Made by a program: the position numbers and the translations under genes
Shown here: piece after piece, positions 57,895-64,000 of the stretch
How the letters are laid out: every line of letters starts with the position of its first letter
How positions within the stretch are numbered: position 1 is the stretch's first letter
NCBI GenBank assembly: GCA_002311025.1
Contig: DBYY01000001.1
Coordinates: forward strand, 186,001-250,000
DNA from: Candidatus Proelusimicrobium tauri
GTDB lineage: Bacteria; Elusimicrobiota; Elusimicrobia; Elusimicrobiales; Elusimicrobiaceae
Length of the DNA stretch: 64,000 bases
Reading direction: 5' to 3'
Notes under the pieces: model-generated
Database searches by the model: none
What the model saw: the letters and a program-made list of their open reading frames with translations, nothing else
What the model was told of the DNA's origin: nothing

Positions 57895-58483
57895 ACCTAC
57901 TCCTAATTTGCTAGAATTTATATTCAGGGTGTTTTCTAGATGTTTTGGCACCAAAGTTATAGGGTTGGAAAACATCCCAACAAGCGGTCCGCTTATACTA
58001 GCGTGTAACCATGTTTCAAATTTTGACCCTATTGTTATGGGGGGATTTGCCGCTAAAAGAAGACATTCTATCTATATGGCAAAGAAGGAAGTTGCTTCTT
58101 GGCCTGTTTTAGGAAAGTTATTTAAACATTACGGCTATATTTTTATAGATAGAAAAAGAAAAGGCGGCGATTTACACTCTTTAAAAGAGGCTTTGAAAGT
58201 TTTAAAAAATGGGGAAAGTTTGGCTTTATTCCCCGAAGGCACCCGCTCAAAAACGGGTAAAATGGGTAAAGCAAAAGCCGGTATCGGTTTTTTGGTTTAT
58301 CATAGCGGGGCGCCGATAGTTCCTATAAGGGTAATTGATACAAATAAATTACCTTTTACTTGGGGACCTAAAGTTATCTTCGGCAAAGCATTTAATGTAA
58401 AAGCCGATGAAACAAGACCCGTGAAAGAGCAGTATCAAGAATTTGCAGATAAAGTAATGAATGAAATTAAAAAATTAAAATAA
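57884..58483 (+). CDS. plsC: 1-acyl-sn-glycerol-3-phosphate acyltransferase (PlsC family)
   Basis: A 199-residue acyltransferase with intact motifs: ACNHVSNFDPIVMG (HX4D), GYIFIDRKRKGG, FPEGTRSKTGKMGKAKAG and the late PIVPIRVI. It adds the second acyl chain to lysophosphatidic acid at the membrane. ATG 57884 lies inside the end of cmk with GGAGG-type sequence upstream; a TTG at 57872 is the longer alternative. Its good HX4D motif contrasts with the Asn-substituted domain at 1444-3777. Confidence 0.9.
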   Translation: MSGKPTPNLLEFIFRVFSRCFGTKVIGLENIPTSGPLILACNHVSNFDPIVMGGFAAKRRHSIYMAKKEVASWPVLGKLFKHYGYIFIDRKRKGGDLHSLKEALKVLKNGESLALFPEGTRSKTGKMGKAKAGIGFLVYHSGAPIVPIRVIDTNKLPFTWGPKVIFGKAFNVKADETRPVKEQYQEFADKVMNEIKKLK

Positions 58484-58522
58484 ATGGAGGATACGCGTTT
58501 TATTTCCTTAAAAGTGAAGTAA
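58484..58522 (+). other. Possible 12-codon leader ORF before rpsA
   Basis: ATG-GAG-GAT... encodes MEDTRFISLKVK and is followed at 58524 by a five-codon ORF (MLLAI) whose stop overlaps the rpsA ATG. This GGAGG is too far from rpsA to serve as its ribosome binding site. Coincidence is possible in such short frames. Confidence 0.2.
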
Positions 58523-58537
58523 AATGCTACTAGCAAT

Positions 58538-59749
58538 ATGACTAACCCACAAGAAGAAAAAACACAAGAGCAAACACAAGATATGGAAAATTTAACAATG
58601 GACCAGTTGTTTGCCGAACAAGAGGAAATGCAGGAAAAATTAAATAAGAGGGAAATCGTAAATGTTAGCGTTGTTCAAATATCACAAGATTATGTGATGG
58701 TGGACACCGGTGATAAAAAAGAGGGGTTAATACCACTTTCGGATTTTGATGGTAAAAACGTTCCCGCAATAGGTTCTCAAGTTTCCGCAGTATTAGTTCG
58801 TAAAGGCAGTGATGAAAGACATTCAATTTTGTCCCATAAAAAAGCCGTAGAATCTATCGGTTGGGATTTATGTAAAACATCTTATGAGAATAAGGAAAGA
58901 GTAAGAGGTATCATCACTGATTGTGTTAAAGGTGGTTATAAAGTTGAAGTTCACGGAGTAACAGGTTTTATGCCTTTATCTTTATCGGAACTTCATCCGG
59001 CTTATAAGCATTATTTGCCTAAAGGTGCAAAAATCAAAGCCGTAATTGCAGAATTTTCTAAAGATAAAGAAAACTTAATTGTTTCAAGAAAACAAGTTCT
59101 TGAAGAAGATGAAAATGTCAGAAGAGAACAAGTTTTAAGCGAAATTAAAGAAGGCGATGTTTTAAGAGTCGTTGTTTCTAAAGTCGGTAAAGACTGCCTT
59201 TACTTAAGATATCACGGCATTGAAGGTATTGTAACTTTAGATAATATCGCTTGGAAAGATCCCCAAACCATTTTGGCAAATTATAGACGCGGTCAACGCA
59301 TTAAAGCCAAACTTTTGGAAATCAATAAAGAAAAAGGCAATATCATCTTCGGTGTTAAACAACTTTTCTTAAACCCGGCCGATTTATTAAAGAAACGCTA
59401 TCCGTATATGAGTATGCAAAAAGCAACCATTACAAAAGTTTCTCCGGAAGGAGTTGAAGTCGAACTCGGTAAAAATAAAACCAAAGGTTATATTTCCGAA
59501 TTTGAACTCGGCAGAGATTTTGCCGGTAAAGAAGGCGATACAGTTCAAGCCGTTGTAATCGGCGTTGACGGTGCAAATTATGTGGTAAATCTTTCTATTA
59601 AACGTTTTGACCAAGTGCAAAACAGAAAAGTGGTTGCCCAATATTTAAAACAAGCACCTCGCCCGACTTTAGGTCAACTTTTACAAGGTTCTTTTGAAGA
59701 AGAAACAACAGAAGAACCTGTTAAGGAAGAAACTAAAGAGGAAAAATAA
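58538..59749 (+). CDS. rpsA: Ribosomal protein S1-type RNA-binding protein
   Basis: A 403-residue protein with four S1 domains (about 40-105, 120-185, 205-275, 290-360), each starting with an x-V-V/G-x-V pattern (for example REIVNVSVVQISQDYVMVDTGDKKEGLIPLSDF and GVTGFMPLSLSEL). E. coli S1 has six; four are typical of several phyla. An acidic Glu/Thr tail ends the protein. S1 unfolds and recruits mRNAs to the small subunit. No Shine-Dalgarno sequence precedes the ATG, as is common for rpsA. A TAAAAT at 58520-58525 could be a -10 giving a very short leader. Confidence 0.88.
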   Translation: MTNPQEEKTQEQTQDMENLTMDQLFAEQEEMQEKLNKREIVNVSVVQISQDYVMVDTGDKKEGLIPLSDFDGKNVPAIGSQVSAVLVRKGSDERHSILSHKKAVESIGWDLCKTSYENKERVRGIITDCVKGGYKVEVHGVTGFMPLSLSELHPAYKHYLPKGAKIKAVIAEFSKDKENLIVSRKQVLEEDENVRREQVLSEIKEGDVLRVVVSKVGKDCLYLRYHGIEGIVTLDNIAWKDPQTILANYRRGQRIKAKLLEINKEKGNIIFGVKQLFLNPADLLKKRYPYMSMQKATITKVSPEGVEVELGKNKTKGYISEFELGRDFAGKEGDTVQAVVIGVDGANYVVNLSIKRFDQVQNRKVVAQYLKQAPRPTLGQLLQGSFEEETTEEPVKEETKEEK

Positions 59750-59758
59750 GTTTTAAAT

Positions 59759-59790
59759 AAAAAGCCCGCAATTTTAATGCGGGCTTTTTT
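59759..59790 (+). terminator. Intrinsic terminator of rpsA
   Basis: A 12-bp stem (AAAAAGCCCGCA / TGCGGGCTTTTT) with a 7-base loop and T run. The next gene begins nine bases later. Confidence 0.9.
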
Positions 59791-59798
59791 ATGCCAAA

Positions 59799-60020
59799 AT
59801 GTATATAAAAGTTAAAGTCCACGCAGACGAGAAAAAAGAACAAATTATTCAAAAAAGCCCAGATACTTTTGAGGTCTGGGTCAAAGCACCGGCACGCGAA
59901 GGAAGAGCGAATATCGCTGTAATAAAATTACTTGCCAAAACTCTTTGTAAGGAAGCCAAACTTTTTAGACTTATCAAAGGTGCCACAAGTCCTGCAAAAA
60001 TCTTTGAAATTATCTCCTAA
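59799..60020 (+). CDS. DUF167 (YggU-like) protein
   Basis: A 73-residue protein with the family core: VKVHADEKKEQI, VWVKAPAREGRANIAVIKLLAK and a basic end with LIKGATSPAKIFEI. Family length is usually 75-110. Molecular function is unknown. The ATG lies nine bases after the rpsA terminator with no ribosome binding site, which suggests a leaderless message, read-through or an unusual start. Confidence 0.88.
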   Translation: MYIKVKVHADEKKEQIIQKSPDTFEVWVKAPAREGRANIAVIKLLAKTLCKEAKLFRLIKGATSPAKIFEIIS

Positions 60021-60065
60021 AAAATCCCTGTATATTATTAATAAAAATATGCTATCATTAAGTAT

Positions 60066-60479
60066 ATGCCGACAACATTAATTATATCTTCAGCCGGTTT
60101 TGCTGTTTGTTTTTTGCTATTGTTTTATTTTATAGCAAAATACCGCCAATCTTTGTCAAATTCTTCCTTTGAAGAGTTTGATATTATTGACGAAGTTTCA
60201 AGTGCTGCCAGCACTGCCGCAAAAGATGCAAAACGTATCTTTTCAAGTGCCGCAACACCGGAGGTTAGAGATATCGTTTCCTTGCAGGAAAAGATTAAAG
60301 AGTTACACTATAAACTTGAAGAAATAAAACTCTTGCAGGAAAAACAACTTAACGATACCAAAAATACTATTGCCGGTTTAGAACAAAGGTTAACCTCTTT
60401 TGAAAACGAATATATAAACAATTTACAACCAACTTTACAAGGGTTAATTAAAGAGTTGGAACTTATTCACAAGGAATAA
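60066..60479 (+). CDS. Membrane-anchored coiled-coil protein
   Basis: A 137-residue protein with one N-terminal membrane helix (about 4-25), then a cytoplasmic Ser/Ala-rich linker and a coiled coil (about 75-135: LQEKIKELHYKLEEIKLLQEK...TIAGLEQRLTSFENEY). TATCAT at 60053-60058 would start transcription at or next to the ATG, so a leaderless mRNA is likely. It lies 14 bases before the very long coiled-coil gene and probably acts with it, for example as its membrane anchor; that link is inference. No known family recognised. Confidence 0.65.
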   Translation: MPTTLIISSAGFAVCFLLLFYFIAKYRQSLSNSSFEEFDIIDEVSSAASTAAKDAKRIFSSAATPEVRDIVSLQEKIKELHYKLEEIKLLQEKQLNDTKNTIAGLEQRLTSFENEYINNLQPTLQGLIKELELIHKE

Positions 60480-60493
60480 AATAAAGGGTTTTT

Positions 60494-63400
60494 ATGGAAC
60501 AGGAAAATAATAATTATCAGCCGGATGCACAGGCTTTTTTAGATTCTCTTTCTAAAGAAGATACAACTATTTCTCCAAAAACAAAACAAGAGTTTTTGGA
60601 AGAGGAATTTCCTTTTACCGATGATTTTGATATTGATGCTTTTGTTGCTGCTAATGATAACCCTTTAGAAAAAACCCTTACGGCCATAAAGGCCTCTCCT
60701 GTTGCCACAACCCAAGATACCCAAGATTTTAATATCGATTTACAAAAAGATAAAGACGAAAATATACAAGAACTTGAAAGTAAAATCAACGATATACAAA
60801 ATCAAATTGAAGATACTTCAAAAGAACAAACTTTTTCTTCTTTACCTTCGGAACTTTTTGAAGAACAACCGACACAAACGAATTATGTTTCTTCCATAAA
60901 AGCAAATGACGAATTTTTTACTAATATTTCCAGCACGATTGATACTTTAAAAGGCAGTTTGGATAATATCGTCAAAGCACGCTTACAATATGAGGAAGGT
61001 CTTGTCCGTCAGGATCAAAACCTAATTGCCCGTTTAAGAGAAAAAACCTCTCGCTTAAAAGCCATAAATCTTGCCTTAAACAGCGAAGTTAAACGTGCTA
61101 AAAACGAGAAACTTGAATCTTTAAGAAAATCTGCCGAGCAAACAAAAGAACTGCTTGCTTTGCGTATGCAGATAAATCAATTTCAAGAACAATCAGATCA
61201 GGGTAATTTTAAAGTATCCCGTCTTGAACAGCAACTTAATATGGCTGTTGAAGAAAAGAAAATTTTGGAAGATGAAATTGCAAAAATCCGTCAGGAGAAA
61301 TTAGATTCTTTTAAGGCCTCTGCCGAGCAAACCCGTCAAATAATGGCTTTGCGTTTTGATTTGGCTAAAACGGAAGAAAAATTCAAAGAAAAAGAGGCTC
61401 AAACCCTTTCTTTAAAAAATCAGTTAGAAGATTTTAAACAAAAAGCCCTTACCGGCGATAAAGCCTTATATCAAGGGCAAATTGATTCTTTAAAAACTCA
61501 ATTGGACCATGCTCTTTTATCTTCTAAAAACGAGGCCGGTCTTGCCGGTTCTTTAAGGGAAAATATTTTGGTTTTGGAAACTTCCCTTGCTAAAACACAA
61601 GGGGCAAAAACAGCCCTTCTTGCTAAGGCCCAAGAACATTTGGAAAATCTCTTCGGTCTAAAAAATAAATATGAACAAGAGATTGGCTTAATTAGGGATG
61701 CTCAATTTAAAAACCTTGAAAAGAGTTATCAGCAGGAAACTCAAAAAAGTGCGGAATTAACAAATCAGGTTAAGCAGACTTTATCGGTTTGTCGTCATCA
61801 GGAAGGGTTTATAAAGACCTTACAGATGCAAATAGATTCTTTTAAGCAAGCCATAGCAGACCTTGAAAAGAATCCTCCGCAGGAAATGCCTTCATCCGAA
61901 GTTTCCTTGCTTAAAGATGCCCATTTAAGAGAGATTTCTTCTCTTCAGCAAACTTTACAGGAAGAACAAAATAAATACAGAAATCAAAATTTGGAATATC
62001 AGAATTTAGTTGCCAGACTATCTCAAGCGGAACAACAAAAACAATCTTTGGAAAAACAAGTGACAGATTTACTTTCTGCTAAAGAAGAAAATCAAAAGGC
62101 AAATAATCAATACTTGTCACAGATAGAAGAGTTAAAGAAGAATTATGAAACTTTGCAGTCAAAGTATAATCTTTTAGGCACGCAAAATGCAGATAAACAA
62201 GTTTTTGATTTACAAAAAAATGCTCTTGAAGACGAGTTAAAAACAATTTTAACTCAAAAAATTGCTTTACTTGCCCAAGTAGAACAAAAAAATAGAACTT
62301 TAGCCGCTTTCAAAGCACAATCGGAATTACAAACCAAACAATTAAAAGAAGATGCGCAAAAGCAAATTTCCGTATTAGAAAATAAACTTGCCAGCACACA
62401 GGAAAAACTTAAAAACGAAGAAGAAACAGTAAATTCTCTTAAAGCAAAGATTAGTGATTTGGAAACTTCTCTTGCTTCAAAAGGGGAAACGGAAAAACAG
62501 AATATAATTTCTCAGGAAATTTCTTCCTTAAAAGAACAACTTGTCAAAGCACAAGGCAAATTTGCCCAAGAAAGTGTTTTACTTTCTCAATTAAGAGAAG
62601 AGTCTGCTTCTAAAAACGAAGAATTTACCGCCCTTGAGACAAAATATAAAGAGTTGATCGGACAAAAAGAAACTTTACAAAAACAAATGGAAGAGCAAGC
62701 AAAGCAAATTGAAACCTTGCAAACTTCTCTTAACAATTTACAACAAGAACTTCAGGCGGAAAAAGCAGCCAGACTTCAACTCGAAGATAAAGTTGCCAAA
62801 CTTAAAGCGGTTAATGTTGCCCTTTCAGCACAAATCAAACAAACTCGCGAACAAAAAGTTGCCGCTCTTAAAAAATCTGCCGAACAGGCAAAAGAAATTC
62901 TTGCTCTTAAAGAAGAACTTTCCAAAGCGGGCAATTTCAAAACCGTTGAATTTGAAAACGGTCTTGTTAAGATACGCGAAGAATATGAAACAAAGATTTC
63001 CGACTTGGAAAAACAACTTGCCGATCTTTCCGAACGCTTTGCAAAACAAGTGCAGGAAATTGAAGCCCTTAAGACAGATAATACAAAACTTAAACAAGCA
63101 CAAGAGGAAAAGTTTAGTCTTGAAGAACAGTATAATAATTTAACTTTACACGCAAAGGACTTGGAAAGCCAAATTGTTTCTTATCAAAAGAAAGCAGACG
63201 AAACCGCTCTTGCTAAAGCCAAAGCGGCTGCTCTGACAATGCAGTTAACCAGAATAAAAGAAGAAAAGAAATCCCTTGCCGAGCAACTTGACCAAACTCG
63301 TTTACAAATCAAAACTTTAGATGATAACGGTAAGGAAGCCCGCGAGGCCTTAACCACTTTAAGAACGCAAATTACCCAAAATGATGATTTAATTACCAAA

Positions 63401-64000
63401 TTAAAACAAGATATATCCGCCTTAAAGCAAGCAAAAGAACAAGATAAAGCAACCATTGCTAATCTTCAAGCGAAGAAAGAAGAAGAAGAAGTTAAGAAAT
63501 CTCTTCCGCAGGTAACGGCTCCCGTTGCTAAAGAAGTAAAAGTGTCAGAAAAGACACGAACGGCTTCTTTTACTCAAACCTATACGGAACCGCCTACCTA
63601 TTCGGATTTAAGTAAAAAAACTCTTACGGCACCAAATATAAACGCTGTCAAACAAGAACCTGTAACCCAGCAACAACACACCAAAACTCAAACGGCGCAA
63701 AATAATGCTAAAACGGATAGTTTTGCTGCTGCCACACCTGCTATGGTAAGCACAACGCAAAAAGATCAGATGTTTAATGATATTTTACCTGACTATCAGG
63801 AGTCAGAAACAGATACTTTTGCGGAAGTTTCCCAACTCGGTGGGGAAAAGACTTCAAATCAATCTTTGGATTTAAGTATGATTTTCGGTGCAAAGGAATC
63901 AGGAGATATTCAAGATGAAACTGGGGAAAATTCTACTCTTACCAATACGGAAAAAGTTAAACTTTCTTCCGTTTCACGATCTGAAGGATCTTTGAGTGAT
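60494..64000 (+). CDS. Very long coiled-coil protein, 3' end outside window
   Basis: The frame is open for 1169 codons to the last base. The N-terminus (MEQENNNYQPDAQAFLDSLS, about 1-140) is acidic and probably disordered. Residues about 150-1000 are almost continuous heptad coiled coil, rich in Gln, Glu, Lys and Leu. A module recurs: KLESLRKSAEQTKELLALRM (about 212), KLDSFKASAEQTRQIMALRF (about 270) and KVAALKKSAEQAKEILALKE (about 790). The visible end is a Thr/Gln/Pro-rich, low-complexity tail. There is no signal peptide or membrane helix. A cytoskeletal or polar scaffold is plausible next to the division cluster, but no family is recognised. Confidence 0.75.
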   Translation, partial: MEQENNNYQPDAQAFLDSLSKEDTTISPKTKQEFLEEEFPFTDDFDIDAFVAANDNPLEKTLTAIKASPVATTQDTQDFNIDLQKDKDENIQELESKINDIQNQIEDTSKEQTFSSLPSELFEEQPTQTNYVSSIKANDEFFTNISSTIDTLKGSLDNIVKARLQYEEGLVRQDQNLIARLREKTSRLKAINLALNSEVKRAKNEKLESLRKSAEQTKELLALRMQINQFQEQSDQGNFKVSRLEQQLNMAVEEKKILEDEIAKIRQEKLDSFKASAEQTRQIMALRFDLAKTEEKFKEKEAQTLSLKNQLEDFKQKALTGDKALYQGQIDSLKTQLDHALLSSKNEAGLAGSLRENILVLETSLAKTQGAKTALLAKAQEHLENLFGLKNKYEQEIGLIRDAQFKNLEKSYQQETQKSAELTNQVKQTLSVCRHQEGFIKTLQMQIDSFKQAIADLEKNPPQEMPSSEVSLLKDAHLREISSLQQTLQEEQNKYRNQNLEYQNLVARLSQAEQQKQSLEKQVTDLLSAKEENQKANNQYLSQIEELKKNYETLQSKYNLLGTQNADKQVFDLQKNALEDELKTILTQKIALLAQVEQKNRTLAAFKAQSELQTKQLKEDAQKQISVLENKLASTQEKLKNEEETVNSLKAKISDLETSLASKGETEKQNIISQEISSLKEQLVKAQGKFAQESVLLSQLREESASKNEEFTALETKYKELIGQKETLQKQMEEQAKQIETLQTSLNNLQQELQAEKAARLQLEDKVAKLKAVNVALSAQIKQTREQKVAALKKSAEQAKEILALKEELSKAGNFKTVEFENGLVKIREEYETKISDLEKQLADLSERFAKQVQEIEALKTDNTKLKQAQEEKFSLEEQYNNLTLHAKDLESQIVSYQKKADETALAKAKAAALTMQLTRIKEEKKSLAEQLDQTRLQIKTLDDNGKEAREALTTLRTQITQNDDLITKLKQDISALKQAKEQDKATIANLQAKKEEEEVKKSLPQVTAPVAKEVKVSEKTRTASFTQTYTEPPTYSDLSKKTLTAPNINAVKQEPVTQQQHTKTQTAQNNAKTDSFAAATPAMVSTTQKDQMFNDILPDYQESETDTFAEVSQLGGEKTSNQSLDLSMIFGAKESGDIQDETGENSTLTNTEKVKLSSVSRSEGSLSD

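Noticed and set aside
62709..63143. Lys/Asn-rich 144-codon ORF and other frames inside the giant coiled-coil gene
   Set aside because: They lie in the alternate frame of a gene with strong coiled-coil coding pattern, have no ribosome binding site and consist of low-complexity residues.
1..64000. Prophage, insertion sequence, integron, CRISPR-Cas or restriction system
   Set aside because: No transposase, integrase, phage structural gene, cas gene or methyltransferase was seen on either strand; the tRNA genes show no duplicated 3' ends nearby that would mark an integrated element.

Overview
The window reads as a chromosomal segment of a low-GC, AT-rich, Gram-negative-type bacterium. The secreted and outer-membrane proteins, lipoprotein, PorV/PorQ-like beta-barrel protein, FlgD-like repeat protein, Tad-type pilus genes, pyruvate phosphate dikinase and an ispE-spoVG pair together fit a gut-associated member of the Elusimicrobiota. 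That assignment is inferred from family content only and has not been tested with marker-gene phylogeny. No plasmid, prophage, insertion sequence or CRISPR array is evident.

Layout. 1-1.4 kb: tail of a RecB-like/RNase H-fold nuclease and a double-ACT protein. 1.4-9.8 kb: a divergent lipid-recycling block. A TetR regulator sits with an acyltransferase-ligase fusion whose catalytic His is replaced by Asn. On the other strand a MarR regulator sits with an intact MFS-acyltransferase-ligase fusion, a hydrolase and a C_GCAxxG_C_C protein. 9.8-15.2 kb: a Pro-rich lipoprotein, tRNA-Ser, a radical SAM protein, a CBM48-like membrane protein, the tsaE-tsaB-rimI group and a TPR protein.

15.3-37.5 kb is the most distinctive region, a co-directional block of about 20 genes. 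It starts with a 1507-residue exported protein (Cys-rich insert plus repeated FlgD-like modules) and a PorV/PorQ-like outer-membrane protein. Then comes a Tad/Flp-type machine: two Flp-like pilins, a TadE-like pseudopilin, CpaB, a minimal secretin, one polypeptide carrying both the CpaE-like and CpaF ATPases, two TadB/C-like membrane proteins and a TPR protein. A sensory set follows (HAMP protein, histidine kinase, receiver-kinase hybrid, NarL-type regulator). Last come a third Flp-like pilin and two more TadE/G-like proteins. The two shortest pilins (54 and 55 codons) are easily missed.

37.5-49.1 kb: peptide transporter, an orphan type IV pilin, an 846-bp gene-poor interval (a structured small RNA with its own promoter and terminator, a 50-codon ORF, tRNA-Gln, a promoter set in a 17-bp inverted repeat), the MORN-ispE-spoVG operon, ppdK, an exported protein built from two copies of an unrecognised module, a TM-helix channel-like protein and greA. 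49.2-52.9 kb: an exported TldD/TldE-like pair, an orphan coding-like fragment and tRNA-Leu. 52.9-64 kb: ftsQ-ftsA-ftsZ-pilT-cmk-plsC, rpsA, a DUF167 gene and two coiled-coil genes, the last running off the window after at least 1169 codons.

Recurring features: several promoters lie so close to their start codons that the transcripts would be leaderless, two genes begin directly after a terminator with no ribosome binding site, and a 12-base element (AAAAATAGGTCT) lies upstream of three unrelated orphan transcription units. All functional statements come from reading sequence and motifs. No database search was run.
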